A stretch of 28,905 nt of DNA, from positions 1,448 to 30,352 of the forward strand of contig JAIPMN010009436.1 of the NCBI GenBank assembly GCA_020650975.1, written 5' to 3'. The translations under genes and the position numbers were made by a program. Below the pieces are notes generated by a model. The model was not told the origin of the DNA. It worked only from the letters and a program-made list of their open reading frames with translations, and searched no databases. Positions within the stretch are counted from its first letter, which is position 1; every line of letters begins with the position of its first letter. The stretch comes from Apostichopus californicus. Its lineage: Eukaryota > Echinodermata > Holothuroidea > Aspidochirotida > Stichopodidae. This document shows, piece by piece, positions 1 through 10,100 of this stretch.

Positions 1-194
1 ATTTTTAGAGCTTATTACTAGTGTAGTTGGTTAGTGCTGGACCCCCCCCCCCCCTTTTATTAATGTGAGAAAGGCAGCTAGCCTGCTTGTTGAAAGGTTC
101 AGTGTGTATGTATATTTTCTAACCTTCCAAGTTCCAGCATATTTTTGTGCATTACTGATGATCTATAATGACATCCAGCCTTTGAAATATCGTT

Positions 195-245
195 GTGGCT
201 ATTCGCACGAACGTAATAGTGCGAATAACATTGACTATTCGCACA
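195..245. repeat. Hairpin repeat with CTATTCGCAC motifs
   Basis: ATTCGCAC (201-208) and GTGCGAAT (219-226) form an inverted repeat, and CTATTCGCAC recurs at 235-244. The same motif occurs in opposite orientation in the array at 1658-1810. Confidence 0.6.
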
Positions 246-438
246 CATGTAACTTGACCAATCAGCGCTTGTGGTTGATGTAACCAATGAACTGTCCTGA
301 TATGTGCTGGCCGGGAGGGATGAACAGGACATCAATGGACAATAACACTGCAGTGCATGACAATGGAACAGGAATTTACCTGGATTTACCTGGACAGCCA
401 TCCCCTCAACTTCAGTCAAGTCTGTTTGAAGGAATGGC

Positions 439-894
439 TCATCGGGATATGAGGTCTCCACGACCCTTAAAGATCCCACAATCTGCTATACTGTTCTTGA
501 ATTTATTGAGTGTCTGGGCTGTCACTGCTTCCTGTGGTAGTGTATTCCATGTCTTCCAAATTCTTTTAAAATAAGAGTTCTTTCGTACTTCCAACCTTAC
601 TCTTGAGGGCCTAATTTTCATTGTGTGTCCTCTGGTATTGCTCTCCCTCAATATGTCCACATAGTTATCAACTAGCATGTTTATCCTTCCTTGTGTTATG
701 TTATAAAATGTTATCATGTCTTGACGAAGGTGGCGTTGCTCTATTGTCATCAGTCTCAGCTCTTTCAGTCTCTCTTCATATGTCTTATTTCTCATACCAT
801 GGATGATTTTGGTCATTCTCCGCTGTACTCCCTCTAGTAGTTGAATATCCTTTCTCAAGTATGGTTTCCAGACAGGTACACAATAATCTAGATG
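439..894 (-). mobile_element. CR1-like LINE fragment (reverse transcriptase C-terminal part)
   Basis: The minus strand encodes HLDYCVPVWKPYLRKDIQLL, then LEGVQRRMTKII, YEERLKELRLMTIEQR, TRGHTMKIR, VRKNSYFKRIWKTWNTLP and NKFKNSI. This is the typical C-terminal end of the reverse transcriptase ORF of CR1/L2-type retrotransposons. The RT catalytic core and the endonuclease are absent, so it is a 5'-truncated, inactive copy. Homology starts at the HLDYC block and the frame stays open to the stop at 439. Confidence 0.85.
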
Positions 895-1095
895 AGAAAT
901 TTGATAACTATGGGGATTTCCAGGGTTATGTTCAAAGGATATCTGCAAATCTTTTCTGAAATATGCCAACAAAATCTTGAATTATTTCTCCGAATTTTCC
1001 CAGAATTGATCACATCTCTGATTTCTCTCATATTTAACAGATTTGGCTATTGATTTTTAAAAAGATTACCATTTTTTGAGAATCAGCAAATTTTC

Positions 1096-1624
1096 ATCGA
1101 CCAAAATCTTGAGGGGGGGGCAAGGGGGGAATCGACCGTGCGCACCCAACACTGTGGTTGGGTCACACCCCACCCCAATAATTTGGTCGCTGTCGGCAAA
1201 TTTTGGGTCTGTCGGCAAAAGGAGAAAAGGTGAAGAGAGCGGAAGGGGAAGAAAGAGGGAAAGCTGAATAGAGAAAAATATAACGGGAGCTTCTTCCGTG
1301 CCAAATTTGACTTAAATATGCACCAGATTGCATCTAAGGACGTTTACAAACTAAAAAATTTACAAAGGGGAGGGGGACACCACCTCCCCTTAGACCCATC
1401 CCCCATTTCAGTCACTGCTTCCAGATCCGTCGGCAAATCAAATTTGACTTAAAATATGCACCAGATTGCATCTGAGGACGTTTCAAAACTAAAAAATTTC
1501 CAAAGGGGAGGGGGACACCCCCTCCGCTTAGACCCCTCCCCCATTTCAGTCACCACTTCCAGATCCGTCAGCAAATCAAATTCTCCACACACCCAACAAC
1601 AAAAAAACCTTCGCTACGCCCCTG
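1096..1624. mobile_element. Truncated non-autonomous hAT-like element with internal 137-bp duplication
   Basis: G- and C-run-rich sequence whose right end, read on the minus strand, starts CAGGGGCGTAGCGAAGG, as in hAT-like termini. No matching left terminus is seen. It shares the internal motif TTGCATCTRAGG and the right-end sequence with the element at 13768-14094, so both probably belong to one family. Two tandem units begin at about 1302 and 1439 (period 137 bp). Confidence 0.5.
1302..1580. repeat. Direct tandem duplication, period 137 bp
   Basis: Two copies, each from CAAATTTGACTTAAA through GCATCTRAGGACGTTT to CCAGATCCGTCRGCAAATC, with a few substitutions between them. They lie inside the hAT-like element. 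Confidence 0.85.
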
Positions 1625-1644
1625 GGTTTACCTTCCCCGCCTAC

Positions 1645-1875
1645 TCAGTACGAACACGTTCGTGCGAATATAAATGTTTATTGGCAGTGCTTTTCTAATC
1701 ACTACATGCCTACTTATACCCACATACACGTTCGTGCGAATAACCATCCTTATTGGTACGCCTTCGTGTGCAAAGTCAATGTCTATAAGCACGAGCATGT
1801 TCGTGCGAATATCGATGCTTATTGGTACGTCAACGTAACAATAACGGTTGTTATTGGCACGTGCACGTGCCAATA
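1645..1875. repeat. ~70-bp tandem repeat ending in a 24-bp perfect palindrome
   Basis: GTTCGTGCGAATA recurs at 1658, 1730 and 1799, each followed about 10-15 bp later by TTATTGG. The array ends in a perfect palindrome at 1852-1875 that contains two adjacent CACGTG hexamers (1858-1863, 1864-1869). Confidence 0.75.
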
Positions 1876-2001
1876 GACACGACCTTGAAATATTGTCAGA
1901 GATGTTCTGTTGTCAGTAACTATGATCTGCATTGAGTGTCATATGTACAACATAACAGTATTGTTATCTTCAACCAATATGTTTCTCCTTTTTTCTTGTA
2001 G

Positions 2002-2127
2002 GAACATTTGAAGTCGATGCGATCCATAGATGACAAAATAATTTATGCTCTCAATACTACTGTTCCGACAAAGTCTTTCAAAGGACAGATCAATGCAACG
2101 GATAAATGTAAAAGTCTCTATGATGAT
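2002..2127 (+). CDS. MIX23: MIX23 exon 2
   Basis: Exon of 42 codons starting GAA CAT TTG AAG after a clear acceptor (pyrimidine tract then TTGTAG) and ending GAT GAT before GTAAGA. It encodes the MRSIDDKI and LNTTVPT blocks and Cys36 of the visible protein. The codon before it must come from an exon 1 ending in phase 0. Confidence 0.93.
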
Positions 2128-4470
2128 GTAAGAGGCAAAAGTCATTGTTTTTTATCTTACATTTGTACTTATTGTTTATTACAGTATGATGCATGACAGC
2201 GCAACGTTAAATTTCTCATTCTAAATTGACATTGTCACAGAAAAACATTTTATTTTGTGAACCACTTAAGTATGCCTTCATGCAGTATACCCCTACAAAT
2301 TTATCCTTTCCAAACTTAACCTTCTCTTTGTGAAGAAAAGTTGAGAGCTTCTTACAATCAAACAAAGCTTTTGCCAGTTAAGATGTAGGAAACAAATTAA
2401 GTTTGTATTCACCTATTATCTCTGTTATTAATAAAAAACTTGAACTCTCTTCATTACTGTTTGCCATTTAGAACATTTTATAGTGAATCATAAAATATAT
2501 AAACAGCTCTGGGGAATGTTGTTTGTTAAATGGTTTTAACATTCAGTTAAAAGAACGAGTCATTTCTGTGTACAACACTCTGATACCTGCATTTGTGTTG
2601 AGTTTTTAACACACTACATTGACTTCAATTGTTCAATCTGTCCATCTTCATCAATGTGATTATCCCACATTGTTCTCTTCTCAGATGTCAAAGGCATACA
2701 GTGAGAGGGATAACGCAATTAGAAAATGTATCAGTGAAGTATCTGGACATGTCAGGACATGTAAAGCTGCCAGAGATAAAGACCCAGATGATCTACAAGC
2801 TATCAAAAACTTAAGAAATACACAGGCAAAGGTATGTCAACATCTCAGAAACAAGTAATGATTTCTGAAAAAGTGTCTCAAATCTACGTATTGCATTGAA
2901 TTGGCCACAATTTGTAGGTATGATTGATGCCTGTTAAAGCCTTAAAATTAAGCATTAAACTTTCAGGTTTTTTTGCAATAATGTTGAGTAGTGCCAAGCG
3001 AAAGAAGAAGAGCACAGATAACATGTATGCCTGTATAGAGTACATACTGTATGCATACATACTCTATGCGTATCTCTTAACTGTATTTTACTATACACTT
3101 CATCCACTAAAACAAAATGAAATGCTTGTCATCTCCTTAACAGATATCACAAATAAACAAGACAAAGTTTGTAACATTAAATTTCCCGGACACCAAAATC
3201 TGCTGTGTTGTTTTTACTATTGCTTTGCAATAAATCAGTTGCTGACTATGATCAGCCAATGGTAGCAAAGATTTCTTAATGAGATTGACAGGCATCCTAT
3301 TATTTACATTAATGTATATATGGCTTGGTGATGTCACAAATGTACACATCACTGTAAAATACAGGTTTAAAGACCAAAGGGTAGTTCTGGATGTATTTGC
3401 CACTATAATACCAAGTCGAACATTCCAAGGGTATTATTTGTCAAAATGTAAATCAATGTGAACATGTTGTCCATGGCTCTTTTTAAAATTGTAGTTTCTA
3501 CCACCATTAATATATGTGGTGCAAAGTATGCATAGCATTGAACCTTCATTACCCATAAACTCTTTCTCAGTGGTAATGACCCAATTTGATAAGTAAGCTT
3601 TTGCATGTCATTGCAGGGACAGATTTGTCAACAAGAAGTTAAGTAATTAGTTCAAACCTAATGGTACTCACAAATCAACTTTTCTTTCAACTTAAGACTA
3701 CATTTCCTCATCCACCACTATTATAGGGGGAAAAATGGACAAAACACGCATTTGCTTAAATGTTGGAGTAGCTTTGTTTTAGCCTACGAAACTGGTTTCA
3801 CCTATTATTTTTGTTTCTTTGTAACAGTTGAGACTAATGCAGTCAGAGTTGAACATTGAAGAAGTTGTAAAGGAAAGAAGCATAAAGGTTGGTGTGACTT
3901 GTAACTTTTGTAAGACATGCCATGGAAAGATTTCTACACAAATGCTGTTGTATTTCATTGGCATGTCAAAGGCACTATAAAGGGATTGTGTATAGGTGTG
4001 TCTATTGCCAAGTTTGTAAACATGACATTTCAAGTGGAACAACTTAGACTGTTCAAGTTAGGATGCATTTTGCTTTGGTTTAAGTCAAATTTATTCAAGT
4101 TCAGTGTATATCAAAATTATGGATACTTTGATAACACAGAATATCAAGCAGACCTGTACAAATTCAAAAATATAGTTTCATGTTTAATATTAATGTCAAT
4201 TATGTTAAATTTCAAATTGGCATTTTCAAGTAAATATATTCTCTACCTTTCTTCACCTGAAAACACATATTCAGCTTTGTCTTTATTCTCCAGGGTACCC
4301 TCTGCCAGTATATTTCATTACAAAAGATTACAGACATTATTTCTAATTCTGCCTTCATGAAATATTTAAATTATTCTTGTAATTTCTTTTCTTGCTTTCT
4401 CTCCAAGGTCTTCCATGAAAAATGTCGCAACCATTTTATTCCCAAGACATCTGCCGGGGCAGGTTTATGA
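2002..4470 (+). CDS. MIX23: MIX23 (CCDC58) mitochondrial intermembrane-space protein, exons 2-5; first exon not seen
   Basis: Spliced CDS 2002-2127, 2685-2831, 3828-3887, 4408-4470; all junctions are phase 0 with GT..AG ends. It gives 131 residues and a TGA stop. The family (CCDC58/MIX23) is a small cysteine-containing protein of the mitochondrial intermembrane space that supports protein import, described for yeast Mix23. Recognition rests on conserved blocks: MRSIDDKI and LNTTVPT (residues 6-22), a Cys pair at 36 and 57 with 20 residues between them as I recall for vertebrate CCDC58, SERDNAIRKCI, LRLMQSELNIEEVV, and a C-terminal VFHEKCRNHF block. The vertebrate protein has about 144 residues, so roughly 15-18 N-terminal residues on exon 1 are missing. 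That exon is upstream of the window or too short to recognise. The gene converges on MRPS31. Family identification is firm; the missing start is the main gap. Confidence 0.94.
2128..3827. other. MIX23 introns 2 and 3
   Basis: Introns 2128-2684 and 2832-3827 around exon 3. AT-rich; I see no further exon or clear mobile element. Confidence 0.6.
2685..2831 (+). CDS. MIX23: MIX23 exon 3
   Basis: Exon of 49 codons between TTCTCAG and GTATGT. It encodes residues 43-91, including SERDNAIRKCI (Cys57) and a Lys/Arg/Asp-rich helical stretch that is probably part of the family's coiled coil. Confidence 0.93.
3828..3887 (+). CDS. MIX23: MIX23 exon 4
   Basis: Exon of 20 codons between GTAACAG and GTTGGT. 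It encodes LRLMQSELNIEEVVKERSIK, a strongly conserved CCDC58 block. The donor GTTGGT is weak but phase 0 and protein continuity support it. Confidence 0.92.
3888..4407. other. MIX23 intron 4
   Basis: AT-rich intron. A stretch near 3998-4035 (GCCAAGTTTGTAAACATGAC) resembles the start of the 143-bp repeat unit at 17815 and may be an old copy of it. Confidence 0.5.
4408..4470 (+). CDS. MIX23: MIX23 exon 5 with stop
   Basis: Terminal coding exon of 20 codons plus TGA after CTCCAAG. It encodes the conserved VFHEKCRNHF block and then a short divergent tail rich in Gly and Ala. Confidence 0.92.
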   Translation, partial: VFHEKCRNHFIPKTSAGAGL

Positions 4471-5512
4471 CCAATGCTTTGCTTAAAGAAAAAAGGTGAA
4501 ACGATGGAGATAATTAGTGTTGTCTTCACCGATGGTCCCAGTGGTGTGATCCTCTCTGGTGGATGACAGTTTCAAAGTGAAAAGTTTTATGTAAATCAGG
4601 ACTGATTGAATCATTAAGATCTTCCTGGTATTAACATTTTAGGTGATTTTGCAGAAGGTATTCTTTTGGTTGTTCATGAAGATGACATGGTGCTTGGGCT
4701 CTATGGATTGAAAGGTTAACACAATGAAAGTTCTGTTGTACTCTCAGGCATAGGGCCCAAAGTATGTCAGAAGGAGAATATGTTATTGGAAAATCGGATC
4801 AACTTTCAATGTGGACAGCATTATCTGCGGTTTCAATTAATTTGCATTTCCCATGCTTCTTAAGCTATCGGCGTGGACCCATTTTGGGACTGTCACGACG
4901 GGTCGCGAGTTGGGTAAAGAAATACAAAGAACATTCATCAGTAAGTTTCCTTGCTGTGTGTCGATTCACAAGTGTTGAAATGTGTCTCCCTCTGTTGACC
5001 AAGTTTCAATCAAATATGCAATCAAATCAGTCGACTAATAGTTTCATCATCAATCACCGGGGAGTACCTGGTGATGTGTGGGTTGCTGCTAGCCTAAGAA
5101 AGTCATATTATGGGAAATTTTCACAGCAATCATTTATACAATGATAAATGTGGTTTCACCACATGCAGTAATTCTACACCAGTTTAATTTGGTCTGATTT
5201 TTAACATCCCTCAATGATTGATCTATGCCAAGGTCACTGTAGACGTGGACCAAAATAAAAAAGATGCAAAAATCGTGAAACGTTACCATACTATCTCAGC
5301 GATGTTTGTTCCCGAAAGTTCTAATTTTCTTCTCATTTATATTTTGGAACCTTTATTTAGTGAAGAATAGGGTGAATAACAGGCTTGCATCACCATTCAA
5401 GATGCTGTGGTGATAACTTTGCATTTTACTCCAAATAACAATGGTCCATTAATTCCATTTTGGTTATGTTTTCATCCATTATGAGTATGTTATGAGACGA
5501 GATGTCAATAAA
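4471..5512 (+). other. MIX23: Probable MIX23 3' UTR with poly(A) signals
   Basis: Non-coding sequence after the MIX23 stop. AATAAA hexamers occur at 5254-5259 and 5507-5512; either could end the transcript. An open stretch of about 126 codons at 4764-5144 resembles no family I know and I treat it as chance. The extent of the UTR is inferred. Confidence 0.5.
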
Positions 5513-6859
5513 CTAGATTTTTTACCAAAACATTGTGTTAAAATTTCCAGTCATTTCTCCCGAATAAGTAGCCCAGTAAACACTTGCTTTTACACTTTTA
5601 ACAAGAAGTATTATGTTCTGGTAATGATCATGGGAACATGTTTCTAAAGGGTAGTTTTTGAATTTATGGTGACTTTAGTGAAGACCAACAACACACAAGG
5701 TTCTCTCTTTTGTTATTATTTACAAAAGAAGTATTTTATATTTTGGAATTCATCGCGAAGATATTTCTAAAAGGTTGTATTTGAATTCTGTTTTGGTTGA
5801 ACTATTAAAGAGCAATGGCAAAGTAGGTAATCAAAAGTCAAAACTTCAAGTGTGGAATGGCAGGAGGTTAAGCAGTAATACAATGTGAAAGGTATGAAGG
5901 TGGACAATTTAAACCAAGTATGAGCATTTAATCCATTTATGAATTACACAAAGGAGCACTGGACAGGAAAATAATAGATGCAAATCTCTGAGTAATGTTG
6001 CAAGCTAAAAATTTTCATCTTTGCATATTTCAATTGAACCTCTCTCAAACACATCTTGTAATAATTGAACAAAAATTCACCATCATGCTTAGATTTTTTG
6101 CCCCTATAACTTGTCAAAATTTATTTCACTTTTGAACTATTGCTTCAAAATAAAGGGTGAGGTGGGAGTGTGTGACTTGTTACTTCCAGTAATGCTATTG
6201 TTAACTCAGGTGTAGGCAGATAACCTGCAACCCCTACCCCCCACCCCTTCCCACTTCCCTTTGTTTTAGCTTCCACATATGTTGTTTCATCAAAATAAAC
6301 CAAATATTCAGTCACATTTTTCAGTTATTTCTTCGCACTTGACTGAAATTGAATAGCTGATAGTGATTCAAAATAACCGAACATTTTATACACATCTCCC
6401 CAGTACAGTTATGGAAAAGAAAACTCAGAGATTTTTCACTTTCTTGTTGCTCATGTTTGAATTTGTTGACAGAATCTGTTCATTGTAATCAAACTATTAA
6501 AGTAGTCACTACAAAAATCAATCAAACACATTTTTACTACAAACATCTTTCCCAAACAGGTCTGCCATGATGGGTTTGAGCATCCTTCTATCTTTTAAGG
6601 TGTTAATGTTTGGTCATCACACACACCACTGTTGGGTCTACAGCAGCCCAGGACTCCATTGCCCCTTCCATTATCCCATTATTGAACTGTAGTAGAGCTT
6701 GGTTCCAAATGAATAATTCCTTTCCAGTGTTATCTTTAATCTACCTGTCCATTTGAGGGGCCAAATCTTTGTTTCAAATGAGACAGTTTAGTTGACATCT
6801 TTATCACAAACCAAACTTATTTTGTAAAGAAATCAGAAAAGTTGCACAATTATCTTCCT
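5513..6859. other. Intergenic region between convergent MIX23 and MRPS31
   Basis: AT-rich sequence with a C-rich patch at 6230-6260. I see no exon, RNA gene or clear repeat. It may contain longer 3' UTR forms of either neighbour. Confidence 0.5.
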
Positions 6860-6865
6860 TTTATT
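6860..6865 (-). terminator. Probable MRPS31 poly(A) signal
   Basis: AATAAA on the minus strand, 65 bp past the MRPS31 stop codon. Function is inferred from position and hexamer only. Confidence 0.5.
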
Positions 6866-6929
6866 TTCTACAGACTGACTGTAGTTAAAGTTTGATGTTT
6901 TTTCCCGTCTCATCCAGTGTCATCCTGTA

Positions 6930-7159
6930 TCATGATGTTGCGGAACTTTCTTTCAAAACGTCTAATTTGTTTTCAAAGTAATGTCTAAACCACTCGATAT
7001 GTTCTTTCTTTTGCTGAACAGTAAGAAAAGGATTCTTGCCAAGTCCAATAAGCACTAACTCCATAAAATTAATAATCTCTGGAATATTTGGAAATCCCTC
7101 CAGGTGTTGTTCCAGAAAAACATGCTCGTGAAATGGAATTTTTTGCTCCTCTTCTAGGC
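6930..7159 (-). CDS. MRPS31: MRPS31 exon 8 with stop
   Basis: Acceptor ATTCACAG. It encodes residues 300-375 and TGA (plus-strand TCA at 6930-6932). It carries FHEHVFLE and the GKNPFL..HIEWF signature. The C-terminus LKESSATS parallels LKESN in vertebrates. Confidence 0.95.
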
Positions 7160-10100
7160 CTGTGAATAGAACCAAAAAATCCACCATTGAACAATTGTAG
7201 GCTTAACATTGGAACTTAACATTGTAGTCATAACATTGGAAAGAAACATTAATCAATGAGATAGGCTCCCAATTTAAGCAACAAACATTCATGAAGAAAT
7301 CTTCTAAGGGAATAAAATATAAAATGGTTTCAAAGTTACTTGAGCTTTCATAAATCAATTAGGTTATAAGTTGAGTTCTGCCACAAAAGTATTGTGTCCT
7401 ACCATCTTACCTCTTTCATTATCTATCGGGTAAGTCCACAGCTTACCCTCTTCAGTCATCTGAATCATCTCATCAAAACCGTTTCTGATAGCGTCTGACA
7501 TAAATACTTTCTTCACCTTCTCTGCTTCTACTTCCCAGATGCTAGCATCTTCTTGGACTGTAACAGCATCTGCCAAAATATAAGAGTACTGTATTAAGAA
7601 CGTTGATTTTGGTCAGTTTCCTTCCAAATCTGACATGACTTCATAACGTAGGACTATAGTGGTACTGTTAGCAACTACTTATGAATTTCACATGAATTTC
7701 TTAAAAGTGAAGCAGATTTTATACAATCTACCAGTGTATAAGTAAATTTTGTGAAGACATCGAGAGAGGGAGAGATGGTGGGTTCCTGTGTTTGGAGAAG
7801 CAAGTCAGGGAAATTGATAATGAAACCATAATGCGGGCAAGAGTATTGGTTATGGTGGGGAAGGGGATTTCAGGTTAATATAGATTGTCATTTTGTAGAA
7901 AAATGGATTTCTCTGCACACTAGACAGTTTTGGTTTTGAGTCTAGAAAACAGACCAAAAGAAGTAAAAAAAATTGAAATATCAAAAACAGGTTTTCCAAT
8001 ATTTTGCCTTTCTGTAGATTATATGTTATAATATAGGAAAAGAGGAAGAAAACAATCATCAAGGATTATTTTTTTTATATCTTCAACATATTCACAAAAC
8101 ATTGTTCTAAAGGACAGAATACCCAATGTTTAAAATTCAAAAATCCAAATGCGAATGACTGAGTCATTCTTACACACGAGCAGCAGATACTGGTACGAGA
8201 TTAAAAGATATCTTTTAAGTTTTTAATTGTACTTAGCAGTTAAGGTTTTCCATAAATTTGATACAACTGCTTCAACTAAACAAAACTACATAAAATAAGA
8301 ACATTCCACATTTCTACAATCATGAAAATCACTCTCAAATTTGAATGTCAACCGTGACAGCTCATTAATATATAAAGGGTCCAAAAATGAATGATATGAA
8401 ATTAGTTCGGTGTTACCTTCTTTCTCATCATCTTTGGCAGCTTGAAATATATTCAGACGTTTCCTGTCAAACAAGGTTCTCCTGAACAGAGAGACAAGAG
8501 AAAACAAACAGGCCAAAACTTTAGTGTTGTACAAACCTATGAAACTAAAAGACTTTACTAGCACAAATCCATGATTCCATGCCCAACCCTCCACGAATAG
8601 GCATGAAAAGAGCACGGCAACTGTGACCATGTGTTAGGTGCAGTAAATTAGGTTACATGCAAAAATTCAGATCATGTGCATGTGTGTGTAAGGATTATGG
8701 ATACCATTCAGCTGAAAGACTATCTTCATCAGCAGCTTTTTGAAGATAGAAGATTTCTTCTGTAGAATACTCTAAATTTTACTTGAAGGTTATTTCTACA
8801 AGATAGCATATGTAAATGTTGTTTCATTATACAGAGTATTAAAAGACTTTTACTAACTAATTTTATACTTAAGATTCAAGTCTCATAAACTGCCATCTCT
8901 TCTGAATAGATTACATACAGTATGTATAGCTGCAAGATTTGCAATGTAAAAAATGTCATTTCATGTTCACTTGTGTAATGTAATTTTCATATTGTTATCT
9001 GAATCATATATGAAAAGACGATATAAGGGGCGACAGAACAAATTGTTTTTGTGGTGTCGATACGAGAGAGACAAGGGTGATAGGAATAGCTGCCAATCTG
9101 AAAGGAACAGCAGCCTGGGTAATTGTGCTATGTCATGTCCAGGGGGGTAGGAGCCGGGGGGCACTGGGGGCACGTGCTCACCCACTTTTTTTCCAAAATA
9201 TCAAACGTGCCATACTGGCAAATAAAATGTGCCCCTTTGATGAAGAACTGTCTTTTGGATATCTAAAGCTTTTGTTAATTTTAATATTTTATTTTAATTA
9301 TTTATTTTTGTCTGTACATGCTATTTTTAAAATGGCATCCCATATCTTTTTGTAGCACGGTTAATCTCAATAAATAGTATTGATAGCATACTAACACATC
9401 ATATATATGTAAGTGATATGGCCGGTGTGTATCGGTTTATAGCATAAGGAGTGGTGGTTGTGGAATGAGAAAGTGCCCCTCTGATGTTGTGTCCCCCCTC
9501 CCACTTTTTGGAAGCTTCCTACCCCCCTGGTCACAGCGGCGTAACGCCTATGGGCTCGGACGGGGCAAACCCAGGGGCCCCTGACCAAAGGGGGCCCCCG
9601 CTGCACTGATGTACAGAACTTAGAAGAGGGGTACCCTTTTTTTTTTTTTTTGAAACGGCACGTTTTCGTTGGAAAAGAAACTATAAACGAGACAATGGAC
9701 ATATTTTTCTGTGCGTGAATACGTTCGTCATAAATCATATGCCCCTGCAACTGCAAATCTGACTCAAGAGCCTGAGGTACACACTGGAACTTGATAGGCT
9801 ATGCTGGTACATATTATAGCGAAATAGCGCCTCTAATTTCAATGAATTTGCTCTCGGTCAGGGTTGCCACATGACATTGGCCAATAACTGGCCAAATGAC
9901 ACAAATTTGGCATATTTTGAACCCCTTTGGCTGATGCTTTCCTCAGCTATCAGCCAAAAATGTGTCTATGAACGCAGATTTTCCCCAAAATCTCAGTCGA
10001 TAAAATCACCACGAAATGTTCCATATACGGCTTAGATTGCACCAGAGAGCTTGTAGAACCCCAGAGCACATCGGTTGATTCTCCGCAGCAGCCAGGGGGG

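Larger units (their letters stand above)
1..2001. other. Non-coding region upstream of MIX23 exon 2, largely repeats
   Basis: Probably MIX23 intron 1 and/or upstream sequence. Apart from the LINE, hAT-like and tandem repeat units, an unidentified open stretch at 287-450 (+) is the only coding-like sequence. I could not find a convincing MIX23 exon 1. Confidence 0.5.

Noticed and set aside
3917-4360. Open frame of 147 codons on the + strand
   Set aside because: It lies inside MIX23 intron 4, is rich in Phe, Leu and Ile from AT-rich DNA, and resembles no family.
4764-5144. Open frame of 126 codons after the MIX23 stop
   Set aside because: No recognisable homology, and it lies between the stop codon and the poly(A) signals, so it is probably UTR sequence open by chance.
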